A stretch of 64,000 nt of DNA from Nemophila menziesii (lineage: Eukaryota > Streptophyta > Magnoliopsida > Boraginales > Hydrophyllaceae): NCBI GenBank assembly GCA_029959085.1, contig JARWIR010000031.1:6200001-6264000 (forward strand). Direction: 5' to 3'. Shown here piece by piece: positions 11,951 to 23,160 of the stretch (within the stretch, counting starts at the first letter, position 1; every line of letters begins with the position of its first letter). The translations under genes and the position numbers were made by a program. The notes beneath the pieces are model-generated. The model was not told where the DNA came from and did not search any database. It was given only the letters and a program-made list of their open reading frames with translations.

Positions 11951-13115
11951 CTCTTTTCACCCCAAACTCAAAACTTCAAATAATGAAAAACTTAGAGAAA
12001 AAGTTTAGAATTTTGATGTTTTGAGGTTTAAGAATTTAAGAACTAGGTGAAATATGAGATGGGTCTTGGATAATTTGTATGGGAGAAGAAAGAATTGGGT
12101 TTAATTTAAGGAATTGGGTGAAGAAGAATCTTGGGAAAAACTAAGGATTTGATGTTATTTTGGAGAGGAGGTGAGTTGATCTTATGTTTTTGTGGTGAAA
12201 GAGGGTAGGATTTGATGATATATAGTGTTTTGGTAGATGAATTTCGGAGGTGGGGAGGCTATTGGTGCGTTTTAGGTAAAGACTTGGAAAAGAGGCTAAG
12301 AAACTAGGTTAAAACACCTCAAAACCGCCTCTCACAGCTTTCAAACCGGGTTCCCGGTTTTGGCAAACCGGGTTCCCGGTTCCGCGTCGCTGTGACGGCG
12401 CGGAAAAATAATTGTGGACTCTTTTTTTTTTTTTTTTCAAAACGCACCAAAACGCTGGACCCCAAGACGCGGGGTCAGGGATTTTGCTTGTCGAAACCGG
12501 GTACCCGGTTCTGTGGAATGCGGGTTCCCGGATTTTCTCGATGGCGCGAGTCAAAACGCGCCAAAACGCAGCACCTCAAAACGCCGGGTCAGAACTTTTG
12601 GGTGTTTACAGCTCCGAAACCGGGTACCCGGTTTTGCCAAATGCGGGTACCCGGATTTGTGTCGATGGCGCGAGTCAAAACGCACGAAAACGCAAGCCAC
12701 CAAGACGCTGGGTCAGGGATTTTCAGAAATCACAGCACCAAAACCGGGTACCCGGTTTTGCCAAATGCGGGTTCCCGGTTCCGACGCTGTGACCTTACCC
12801 CAAAACGCCAAGTGTTGCGTTAAAATGGTTGGTACCAGCTCCAAAACCGGGTTCCCGGTTTTGTGAAACCGGGTTCCCGGTTTCTCCTGGACATCCAACC
12901 AATTTTTCTTCTGTTTTCGCCAAATCGACCCCAAACTCAAGTCCTTTTTACCCCTTAAATCATCAAAAACAACTACCCTTCCTCATTTCTTAATAAAAAC
13001 AATAAAAATACGAAAATCAAACTAATCTAAATTGCAAAAATGTAAAAACTCAACTAATATACAAGTAATTGGCTTTTGTTTAACGTTGTTAAGCTCGACG
13101 GGTTACCTCACGCTT
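11951..13115 (-). other. Spacer between pol and extra ORF of element C
   Basis: AT-rich flanks around a GC-rich core (about 12340-12885, listed separately). PPT-like GAGTTTGGGGT motifs (- strand) lie at 11959-11970 and 12928-12940. The ORFs that can be drawn in the core in several frames on both strands are by-products of its high GC content. Confidence 0.7.
12340..12885. repeat. GC-rich tandem repeat (period about 124 bp) with paired palindromes
   Basis: Phrases such as GGCGCGAGTCAAAACGC recur at 12543 and 12667 (period 124), giving about three imperfect units between about 12430 and 12800. Each unit carries two CCGGGTACCCGG-type palindromes. Five pairs are in this block: 12346/12368, 12497/12520, 12620/12643, 12744/12767 and 12847/12869. 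Base composition is strikingly different from the surrounding AT-rich DNA. Confidence 0.9.
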
Positions 13116-14018
13116 CTAAGGAGTCTCGAGGAGATACATGACCTCCCCGGGATGTGGATCTTCCGAGCGATTGGTATCTTCACCTCCATGGTATATCTTT
13201 AGTCTGTGACCGTTAACCATAAAGGTACGGTTCTCTAACGGATGTTCTATTTCTATCGCCCCATGAGGTGTAACTTTGGTCACTATGTATGGACCTGACC
13301 ACTTAGATCTTAACTTACCCGGAAAATTGCTGAACTTTGAATTATACTTTAATACTTTTTGCCCCACTTCAAAGTTCTTTGGACGAATCCGATTGTCATG
13401 CCATTTCTCTGTATTTTCTTTGTAAAGTTTAGCATTTTCATAAGCATGCAATCGGAATTCGTCAAGTTCATTAAGCTTCATCATACGATTCTTTCCGGCT
13501 AAGATAGGATCTAAGTTCAACTGCGCAATCGCCCAATAGGCACCCATTTCAAGCTCTAAAGGTAAGTGACAAGCCTTACCATACACCATACGATAGGGAG
13601 ATGCACCAACTGGAGTCTTAAACGCAGTACGATAGGCCCACAACGCATCATCTAACTTCATTGACCAATCTTTTCTTGTAGGACCAACGGTTTTCTCTAG
13701 GATTGACTTGACTTCACGGTTCGAAACCTCAGCTTGACCATTGGATTGTGGATGGTATGAAGTAGATACACGGTGTCTAACTCCATATTTCTCTAGAACA
13801 GTCTTCAGATATTTATTAACAAAATGAGATCCTCCATCGCTAATAATCACTCTAGGTGTGCCATGTCTAGTGAAAATATGCGACTTCAAGAACTTAATCA
13901 CCACTCGTGAATCATTCGTAGGTAAAGCCACCGCTTCTACCCACTTAGACACATAATCAACAGCCAATAAGATATAGAGGTTACCATTTGAAGGAACGAA
14001 GGGACCCATAAAGTCTAT
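13116..14018 (-). pseudogene. Integrase core and C-terminal domain of element C (after in-frame stop)
   Basis: Same frame as the upstream pol; separated only by a TGA at 14019-14021 where the family normally has Trp, just before GIDFMGP, whose Asp is the first catalytic residue. The second Asp is in IISDGGSHF and the Glu in GQAEVSNRE, so the DDE core is complete. A GPY/F-type C-terminal module follows (KWSGPYIV). Stop is at 13116-13118. The stop is explained by a single G-to-A change in the coding strand. Confidence 0.9.
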
Positions 14019-14021
14019 GCC

Positions 14022-17000
14022 TCACACATCGAATATCTCAACCTCTAACACATTATTACGCGGCATCTCATCCCTCATAGATATGTTTCCGGTAAACTGG
14101 CATCTCGTACATTTTTTAACATATTCATGACAATCTTTTATAAGAGAAGGCCAGTAAAAACCTGATTGAAATACCTTTGCAGCAGTTCTGTCTCCTTTGA
14201 AATGTCCTCCATATAATGAATCATGGCATCCAGCTATAATGGCTTGAGTCTCTTCCCTTGCCACACATCTTCGTATCATTTGGTCAGCACAAACTTTATA
14301 GAGGAATGGATCCTCCCAAAAGAACTGTCTAGCACGATGAGCTAACCTCTTTCTTTCTTGATAAGTAGAACCTTCAGGAAAAACACCACTCACCACTAAA
14401 TTTGCAATATCTGCATACCACGGAGCCTCATAATCGCGAACAACGAATAAACTCTCATCAGGAAACTCTTCTCTAACTGCTTCAGTACCACTATTCATCT
14501 CTGAACCCTCTAAACGCGATAGATGATCTGCAACCTGATTCTCACAACCCTTTCTATCTTTGATCTCTAAATCGAACTCTTGAAGCAATAACACCCATCT
14601 GATTAACCTTGGTTTCGCATCTTTCTTCTCCATAAGAAATCTGATCGCGGAATGATCTGTATAAACAATAACTTTCGCCCCAAGAAGATAAGAGCGAAAT
14701 TTATCAAACGAATACACAACTGCTAGCAACTCTTTTTCTGTAACTGTGTAATTAATCTGAGCACCACTAAAAGTTTTACTAGCATAGTAAATCGAATGAA
14801 AAACCTTCTCTTTCCTCTGTCCTAATACAGCTCCCATACACAAATCACTCGCATCACACATAACTTCAAACGGTAAATTCCAATCTGGAGGTAACACTAT
14901 AGGAGCAGAAATAAGCTTTTCTTTGATTGCTTTGAAGGCCGCTAAACAAGCTTCATCAAAAAGGAATTTGCAATCCTTTTCGAGTAAGTTGCATAACGGT
15001 TTAGCAATCTTAGAAAAATCTTTAATAAAACGCCTATAAAAGCCAGCATGGCCAAGAAAACTCCTTACCCCTTTAACAGAAACAGGAGGGGGAAGAGTTT
15101 TAATTACCTCTATCTTTGCTCTATCAACTTCTAAACCAACACTCGAAACTTTATGACCTAGAACAATACCTTCGCGAACCATGAAGTGACACTTCTCCCA
15201 GTTGAGCACCAAATCTGTTTCCTTGCATCTCACTAACACTTTCTCCAAGTTATCCAAACATATATCAAAATCATCACCAAACACGGAGAAATCATCCATG
15301 AACACTTCAAGGAAATTATCTATCATGTCCCAGAAGATGGCCATCATACACCTTTGAAAAGTAGCGGGAGCGTTACACAACCCAAATGGCATTCTGCGAT
15401 ATGCAAAAGTACCAAATGGGCATGTAAAGGTAGTCTTATGTTGATCTTCTGGAGCCACGTAAATTTGATTGTACCCGGAGTAACCATCCAAGAAACAGTA
15501 ATATTCCCTTCCGGCTAATTTGTCTAACATCTGATCAATGAAGGGCAAAGGGAAATGATCTTTTCTGGTGGCCTTGTTCAGCTTTCTGTAATCCATGCAA
15601 ACTCTCCAACCTACTACCGTTCTCGAAGGAATCGCCTCATTTTTATCGTTAAGAATTGTTGTCATTCCTCCTTTCTTTGGTACACACTGAACCGGACTCA
15701 CCCATTCACTACTCGAAATGGGATAAATAATCCCCGCATCTAAAAGCTTGATCACCTCTTTCTTTACCACATCTTTCATCACGGGCATCAATCTCCTTTG
15801 GCCTTCAACTGAGCGTGCGTTAACATCTTCAAGTATGATTTTGTGTTGACAATAGGATGGACTAATGCCTTTGATGTCAGCAATTGTCCAACCTATTGCT
15901 TCTTTGTTGGCTCTTAACACACGCAACAGTTTATCTTCTTGAGGACCTGTTAAATTAGCTGAAACAATATCAGGTAGAGTTTCATTAGTACCCAAATAAG
16001 CATACCTCAAGTGTGCTGGCAATGGTTTTTCTTCCAACTCCGGAGGAGATTCAATTGAAGGCTTCTTTTTAGGAGTAATCTCCCCCGGTTCTCTCACAGT
16101 TTCATAGGCAAGACGCCTATACTTCGGATTTTCAGAATTGAGAGCTGCCACTGTTTCTGTAAGCTCCTCCATCATCTCAGGTGAATCTAATGTCAAAGCA
16201 GCCTGCAAGATATCATCAAAATTTAAACAATTAAATACCTCTTGCGATGCTTGCTCTACTACATCCATTCTGAAGCAATCTTCCTGAGAATCTGGGAATT
16301 TCATGGCTCGAAATACATTGAATTTCACTTCCTCATCTTGTATCCTCATCGTTAATTCGCCATTCTCTACATCGATCAACGTCCTCCCTGTAGCTAGGAA
16401 GGGTCTACCCAAAATAATGGGGACATTTCTATCTGCATTGTATTCAAGAATTACGAAATCAACAGGATATATAAGTGTACCTGCCTTAACAAGGACATCC
16501 TCAATACGGCCTTCAGGATGAGCAAGAGACCTGTCCGCCATTTGCAAGAACATAGAGGTAGGTCTTGCGTTTCCAATTTTAAGCTTATCAAAGACTGATT
16601 TGGGCATCAAGTTGATGCTTGCCCCCAAATCGCATAGCGCCTTTCCTTTCCATTCTTCTCCAATTGAAATCAGAATCGTGAAACTCCCCGGATCAACTAA
16701 CTTTGGAGGGAATTTACTCTGGCAAATCGCACTACACTCTTCCGGAAGGCCAATCATCTCATTATCACAGTAGGGCCTTTTATTAGTGAGGGCTCTCTTC
16801 AAAAACTTCGTATACTTAGGAATATCTCGAATTGCCTCAAGTAACGGAATATTAATACTCAAACCCCTCACTCTATTGAAGAATTTCTGAAAATCACCCA
16901 TATCACCCTTTTTCTGAACTCGCGATGGAAACGGTGGTGGAGGGCGATTGCTTACAATTTCATCTCTCTTTTTCGGAATTTCTCTTGGTCTTTCTATCTC

Positions 17001-17393
17001 TTCAACCTCACTATCTTTCTCATTCTCTTTCTCTTTCTCACCCACTTCCTTTTCTTTTCTTGGAACTTCTTTCTCTTTCATAACGGGAAAAGGAGGTGGA
17101 GGAAGGTTCTTACCACTTCTTAATGTAACAGCCTTGCAATCTTCACGTTGTGTTGGATTTTCCGTATCGCTAGGAAGTTGCCCTTGTGGACGCTGATTCA
17201 GCTGTTTATTAATTTGACTTAGCTGATTCTGGAAAATCTTCATATTCGCTTCAGCTGCGTTCTGACGTTCCAAAGCTTGTGTTTGAAGAGCAATCAAATT
17301 TTCAACGGTTTTCTGAAGGGTAATTACTCCTTCTTGTGGATGGGCAGGTAGAGCTTTCTGGTTTAAATTCTCATCGTAGGTATTCTGAGGAAC
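14022..17393 (-). pseudogene. Protease, reverse transcriptase, RNase H and integrase zinc domain of element C
   Basis: Continues in the gag frame after a TAA at 17394-17396 and is open to 14022. In order: a proline- and charge-rich linker; retropepsin with LCDLGAS and GRPFLAT; Ty3/gypsy RT with FLDGYSGYNQI and the catalytic FMDDFSVFG; RNase H with CDASD, ELLAVVY and YTDHSA; and the integrase HHCC finger (two His in the HDSLYGGH segment, CTRC). Every conserved motif is present. Only the two stops separating it from gag and from the integrase core break the polyprotein. Confidence 0.93.
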
Positions 17394-18749
17394 TTATCTT
17401 TGCACATAATTGTTTTGATTCTGTCCTCCTTGATGATTGTTGTGTGGTCTTGGATTATAGTTGTTGCCTTGAGGACGCGGCTGATACGCGTAAGTAGGAT
17501 TGGCTGCCCCATTGGGATTTGAGTATTGAAACCCAGGATGGTTTCTGTTAGGCTGATATCCATTACCACTTGAATTGAAATTACCTCTATTGGACATAAA
17601 ATTCACTGATTCTTGGTTATTCGGACAACTTTCCTCATCATGATCATCTACCTTACAAATCGAACACATATACACCTCTTGTGCAGCATGCACAGCTACC
17701 TTCTTACCCGAAAAACCTTCTTTTACAGCTAAAGTAAGCTGCTTCAACTGTTGCTCTATAGTATTCTGGATCTTATTCTCAAACGTAGCAAATTTCTCTT
17801 CCATGTCAACATTATTTACTCCCTTAACTGGTATTCTCACTGAGCTCCACCCAACTTCATTCTTAACTGTTCTCTCTAAGATGATCTTGGCATGAGCGGG
17901 CTGAACTTGAAGAAAACCTGCTCCACATAGCGTATCCAACTTCTCTCTTGAAATTCCATCAAGGCCTCTATAAAAGATCTTTAACTGTTGTTGTTCTGAA
18001 AAGCCATGATTGAGAACTTTACGCAAACACATCTGAAATCTTGTCCAACTCTTACCCACAGTTTCCTCATACTTTTGACGGAATTGTGTCAATCCTAGTT
18101 CAGCATCTAACCTCATGTTACTTGTGTAATACCTTTCAAATAAAGCAATTTCTAATTGGTCCCAATTAGTAATCCTCGTAGGATCTTGCGTATCGTGCCA
18201 TTCACTTGCTCCATCAATGACAAAGAATTTGAAAGCAGCAAAATACATCTGTTCTCTTGAAACCCCTTGTGTGATATAAGAATCACATATCTGTTTGAAT
18301 TTCTGTACCGCTCTAAGAGGATCTTCCGATGGTCTTCCGCGAAAGTTTCCAAAGTTTTGGAACTGAGCTAGCATACCCGAATCTGGACGGAATCTCGGAA
18401 TATCAATATCTGGAGCACCTACTCCTATAGCTGGAGCGCGGAATGGAACTTCGGGAGGGCCATTAGTGAACCACGGATCATGATTCATCACTATCTGGAC
18501 TGGAGGATTAGGATTTAGTGGTTGAACTTGAGGAATAACGCCTGGAGCTAAAGGTTGGCCATTTGCATCTAACTGGCCTTGTCCATTCTGTTGACCTTGA
18601 AGATTGATATTCTCCATTCTGTTACTTAATTCTTCTACTTCTAAAGCTTCTCGTTCTCTTCTTCTTCTGTTCGCAAGTCTGATCAACGATTCTGGATTAC
18701 TAAGGATCGGAGGTGTTGGCTCTAGATCCTTGAATAGCCTTCTTCGCAT
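17394..18749 (-). CDS. Gag of element C, 451 codons to an in-frame TAA
   Basis: Starts with ATG about 110 bases after the PBS. Residues 1-50 are Arg-rich. The retrotransposon gag domain is at about 110-290 (KFKQICDSYITQG, KSWTRFQ, FYRGLD). A CX2CX4HX4C zinc knuckle lies near residue 365 (CSIC...H...C), followed by an Asn/Gln/Pro-rich tail. Gag packages the genomic RNA. The reading frame continues without shift into pol; the TAA fits a C-to-T change of CAA, so it is more likely a recent nonsense mutation than a designed gag stop, though readthrough cannot be excluded. Confidence 0.85.
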   Translation of the reverse strand: MRRRLFKDLEPTPPILSNPESLIRLANRRRREREALEVEELSNRMENINLQGQQNGQGQLDANGQPLAPGVIPQVQPLNPNPPVQIVMNHDPWFTNGPPEVPFRAPAIGVGAPDIDIPRFRPDSGMLAQFQNFGNFRGRPSEDPLRAVQKFKQICDSYITQGVSREQMYFAAFKFFVIDGASEWHDTQDPTRITNWDQLEIALFERYYTSNMRLDAELGLTQFRQKYEETVGKSWTRFQMCLRKVLNHGFSEQQQLKIFYRGLDGISREKLDTLCGAGFLQVQPAHAKIILERTVKNEVGWSSVRIPVKGVNNVDMEEKFATFENKIQNTIEQQLKQLTLAVKEGFSGKKVAVHAAQEVYMCSICKVDDHDEESCPNNQESVNFMSNRGNFNSSGNGYQPNRNHPGFQYSNPNGAANPTYAYQPRPQGNNYNPRPHNNHQGGQNQNNYVQR

Positions 18750-18860
18750 ACACCAAACCTAAAAACCTGAAAAAGCTAACAAACAAAAAGCGTAAAACTG
18801 ATAAAATAAAATAAATGCACTTATCACTAAAGGATAAACACCGTGGTCACACGCTACCGT

Positions 18861-18877
18861 CCCCGGCAGCGGCGCCA
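18861..18877 (-). promoter_or_regulatory. Primer binding site of element C
   Basis: TGGCGCCGCTGCCGGGG on the - strand, six bases (AGTTTT) after the 5' LTR end. It is complementary to a tRNA 3' end, most likely tRNA-Asp as in Athila/Calypso elements. Confidence 0.8.
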
Positions 18878-18883
18878 AAAACT

Positions 18884-20445
18884 TGGTGGTCCTTTGTGTG
18901 TTCTAAAAATGAATGCAAATGCTAATCGAACCACAACCGCAAGTGTACGGTTGTCCCAAGTAGTAATCCTGATAAATCAGATTCGTTCCAAGGACAGATG
19001 GTTGATCACAATGTTTAGCAAGTAGTGATTGATGCACTTATGGAAATGAAAGATAATAAATTGTTTGTTTTGGTTTTGTTTATTATAACTAATAAATGAA
19101 AGACAAAATAATAATGCAAGTAAAAACTAAGACGCAAGTAAAATAAGTGAAAACGCAATATGAGATGTAGTACTTGAGAACGCAAGGATCTTCCTAATCT
19201 TACTTCCTAACTTATGTTGTTTAAGGGCTAAATCAGTCAATTACAATGGTCGGGATTCTAAATTCCTTATACCCCCGTCAGGGTGGACTATAAGGCAATC
19301 CTAAAGTGTCACTAGTCCCGTCAGGGTAAATATGATCCACCGTTGGATGACTAAGATTTATTACCACTTTGGCCCTGGGATTAACTAAGTTCGTCGGAAA
19401 CAATAGTTTTTATCCTAGATTGAACAATTAATTCTGTACCTAAACCCCCCGTCAAGATGATCCACACGCCACGTATGTGGAATAGCTTAGATACTAATAC
19501 CTAATTTTAGTTCGCGACTCTAAAACCAGTAAATAATCACAAATTGTCGAAAAGAGTAAAAGACCTGATTTAATTTAATTTAACAGAAACCCAAATTCAA
19601 CATTCGTTATAAAATAAAACTAGGATTCACCCATTGTTTGTTCTCAAGCACTAATGAAAGCTTAGCTCATATTAAAATTAAAAACTAAATTAAAAGAAAT
19701 GGAATTCATATCGTTTACAAAATTAAAAGATAAAAAGAACCTAATTTTCGGAATCAGAATGACTACGAACGGAGCTATAGACCCACTCCAGCTCTTGTAG
19801 CTTCTTCTTTCTTCCTTCTATTGCTTCTCTGGTGTTTTTAATTTTGTGGAATGTGAATTGTATGAAAAATAGAAGTCCAGACCTCCTTTTATAAGTGCAA
19901 ATTCGGACTAGGGCTTGGACCAGAAAATAAAAGCCTAATTAAATGTCCAAGCCCACTTTCTAAGCCCAAAATCCCGTAACTGATGATAGGCCTTCACTAA
20001 AACAGTTTTTCCCGATGCGTTACAACTCCGATTGACCTCATTCCAGTTGCTAAAGTTCCGTACTTCGATAAGGAATGTTTTCTCTTCAAAGGTCAGCGGC
20101 TCAATCAACTCTTAAGCACCTCGAAAACAGCAATCAATGGCCTGGAAAATGGATTTTCAGCTCTAAAAATAAAATCTTCGGGATTTCTCTTCAAGTCTTG
20201 ACTCTATCTTTTGATCTTTGACTTTATCTTCGGATTCCTCTCCTAGCTAACATCTAAAACCTGTAAACTTTACACTAAAAATACCAATATTACGCGCAAA
20301 AGTTTAATAATTCAAAAATGCTAGAAATAAAAAGGGAATTCCGAAATATTGCATATTTAATCCAAAAGTCTATCAATTTAATTAAATAAACACCAAAAAT
20401 GATGTCTCCTAAGGATCGAAAATAAGAACAATTAGGGAGACATCA
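18884..20445 (-). repeat. 5' LTR of element C
   Basis: 1562 bp, exactly the length of the other LTR; ends TG...CA. The target duplication GGTAT follows at 20446-20450. The element's RNA would start inside this LTR and run leftwards. Confidence 0.95.
19885..19894 (-). promoter_or_regulatory. TATA box of element C 5' LTR
   Basis: TTATAAAAGG on the - strand, with the same box in the 3' LTR at about 8617-8626. It is placed between a U3 of about 0.5 kb and a longer R/U5, as in the related LTRs. Confidence 0.55.
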
Positions 20446-23160
20446 GGTATATTGGCGAGCCAAAGGAGACAAAACCGTATAGAGAAGCGTGAATACGGTT
20501 TGAACAGAACAGAGGTCCGGTGCACCGCTCCAAACCTTCGGTGTACCGCACGACCAAAAACCGTGGCGACGGTTTTCCAATAAGGTACAATTACGAGAGG
20601 TATAAGACCAACTATCCAAAACCGTATCGACAATTTACGAACACGGTTTTTAACCCTCGAGTCTGGTGTACCGCGCCAGTAGTTCGGTGCACAGCACGAT
20701 GCCGCCAGATCGAGATTCGAAGGGTTACAAAGTGGGTATTAAAGAAGAGGTTAGATTTTATTCCAAACTTATCAATCCTTAAGCCTCTCTTTCTTCTCCA
20801 AACCTCTCCCAACTCCATTAGAACTTCACAAACCTTCCCTAAACATCAAAAAACTACCCAATCACCAAGAATTCATATCCAAATCCTTCCCTACATCATT
20901 ACAAAGAAGATTCAACCACCCAAATCGTATCAAAACACCTAGAATCCAAGAATCAAAACCATGAATTTCAAAATCTTCTTCTATATAAACCCATATCATC
21001 AAAACTTGATTCCATCATACCCATATCGAGAATTATCATCCTTACACCTTTTCTAACCCAAATAACACCTTATCTATCTATAATGAAAAGGTAGTTCAAG
21101 AGTGTTTAAACCTTTGAGTTGGGGGTCAAAAGAGATGATGGAAAGAATAGAGATATTATCAAGTGTTAAGGGACACGAAGTATCAATGCAAGGTATGGGT
21201 ATGATCTAGAAGAAATCAAGTGAGAGTGGTACTAGTTTGGGAACAAACAAGAAGGATAATTCGAGTCAAGCAATTAGAGAGGAACCGGTTTTTGGTGGAT
21301 TGAAATCCTAAAAAGAAAGGAATTGTGATTAGGGAGCAGTAGATGCCAACACCTCTTCTAATCAAAGATTGCTATATTACGGATGGACAAAGCTTCTAGG
21401 ACGCTAGTAGCTGTTGCCAAAACAAATATTTCTGGACAAAAGACCTTCACATAATAGAGTATTCAAAAAACAGTATTTGGAGAAGTCGAAAACAAGAGAT
21501 TTCTAGAGTGTGATTGATTGGGATGGATCATAGGAAGTTGTAAGGGAAAGCGAAATCGGTGATACTAGAAGTTTACATACATAAAAAGCACTGCAACCTA
21601 TTCCAGGTATTGATCAAACAAGGCAATAACCTCGAATTGTATGTTTTATTTCTTCCCTACCATAATTCTGTACTTGCAATATGTGCTAAAATATTAATTT
21701 TTATTGAGATTTTTCTAGTCGTGGGGACACGACTCATTTTTGAGTTTGGGGTGTGGGGATTCGTTGTCTCTCATCTCCATTTTTATGTGTTTTATTGTTT
21801 TTTAGGTAAAATTAATTTTTTGAAGGAGTAGATGTAGAGTGTGTTTAATAGCTTAAAAGAATAAGCTTAGAAAGTTAATGATAGAAAGTAGGTATGTTTA
21901 TGAGCTGCTTTATTTTGTATGCTTGAGTATTTGGAGGAAACACACATTGATAGTAAAGAAAAGATTAGTTAGCAATGCGATAGAAAGTATGTTCGATCTC
22001 AGGGAGCCATGAGTGGTGTAGAGGACGTGAGATCCAAGCTAGTTGATAAATCCATTTGATGAACATGCTAAAGGTAAGAGAATGACTAAATTGCATAGTT
22101 TAGAAAGTGATTAAGGCGGTTATTTCATAAGACCCTTGTTTTCTTTTAGCTTGTTGTCCAAATTAATATCATATATCCTTCTCAGCCCCTTCTAGCCTTT
22201 CTAAAGTTTTTTTCGTTATCCACATTATAAGTCATATCCCTTTAGATTTTAGGACTTTTCCATATGACCCGCACTCGAATCGCGATGCATAGACAGTTGT
22301 TTTAGAGCTTGAGTTTGGGGTGGTGGGTCCACCATTATGGGAATTATTATTGGGTTGGGATTTTTGAGCTTATTAATTGTGCTCGGTTCTGTATTTTGAT
22401 GATTCACATGTTTATTATAATCTAACCCTTTGCCGGGGTAAGAGTAAATGGAAAAAGTTATGAAAAGAAAATATGATAAAAAATAGCATGATATCTCATC
22501 ATCAAAAAGAGAGTCATAGCTATATTACAAAATAAAAACTGATATAAAAAGATTGAATATATTTGGACTGGCAAAGTGAAATTTTTATGTGAATATTTTA
22601 ATGGTTTTATACTTTGTGCATCAAGGAATTCATTGGGTTGAGTGAGAACATTTTATGAGAGTAACTCAAGCTCTAGGGCGATTCGTTGATGGCTAGTGAG
22701 GATAGAGGCAAAAGATCACTCTAAATTATCCAAATATACTTATCATACCAGACCTAAGTCAACATTACAACCTTTAAGATCTTTTGATTCTTTGCTATGT
22801 AATCTAGAAGTAATTGAGGTAATAGAGAGTAGTTAAGTGGATCTTTGAATACTAGCGAAGTTCGATGAAAAATCTATAGCCTCCTTGGTGAACTGAGTAA
22901 AGATCCACTCCTTCTTACATTGCTAAGCTAATCTAATATTGAATTCAAGCTGTATTGATGGTAGATATAACGAGTGTACAAGTAATTTAGTTTGTAAATA
23001 TTATTACATGAAATTGTCTGAGTAGTTGCTTTGAGTCTATTCTATATATTCTGGTATCTTCTTTCCCAGTGGACTTAATTGACCTAGGTGTGTAATTAGA
23101 GACTTCCCTTTGTTCTTATCTTTATTGTATCGGGACGATACAACTTTGAGTTGGGGGTCT
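20446..23160 (+). other. 3' non-coding region of element B, right of the C insertion
   Basis: It starts with the second GGTAT. Two palindrome pairs of GCGGTGCACCGC type lie at 20517/20538 and 20663/20684. TTTGAGTTGGGGGTC at about 21114, followed by ATG at 21135, is where an extra ORF would begin, but that frame closes after about 25 codons. A hairpin GTCGTGGGGACACGAC at 21718-21733 and a GAGTTTGGGGTG follow. 22160-23160 is homologous to 1-1043. No intact gene. Confidence 0.75.
23146..23160 (+). promoter_or_regulatory. Polypurine tract of element B
   Basis: TTGAGTTGGGGGTCT, abutting the 3' LTR start at 23161. Confidence 0.85.

Larger units (their letters stand above)
7616..20445 (-). mobile_element. 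Athila-like LTR retrotransposon C, young, nearly complete
   Basis: 12,830 bp with two 1562-bp LTRs (7616-9177 and 18884-20445) and a perfect 5-bp target duplication GGTAT (7611-7615, 20446-20450). Reading on the - strand: 5' LTR, PBS (18861-18877), gag, protease, RT, RNase H, integrase, a GC-rich repeat spacer, an extra 438-codon ORF (10634-11950), a non-coding region, PPT (9180-9192) and 3' LTR. By-eye LTR comparison finds about 13 substitutions and no indels (about 0.8 percent). With commonly used plant rates that is a few hundred thousand years, an inference only. Gag-pol is one frame broken by two stops. Ty3/gypsy, Athila-type. Confidence 0.95.

Noticed and set aside
12309..12940. Several overlapping ORFs on both strands
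   Set aside because: Stop-poor frames caused by GC-rich tandem repeats; no domain, no consistent frame.
17394..17396. Gag stop as programmed readthrough signal
   Set aside because: Athila-type gag and pol are usually one frame, and the codon is one transition from Gln; a nonsense mutation is simpler, though sibling copies must decide.
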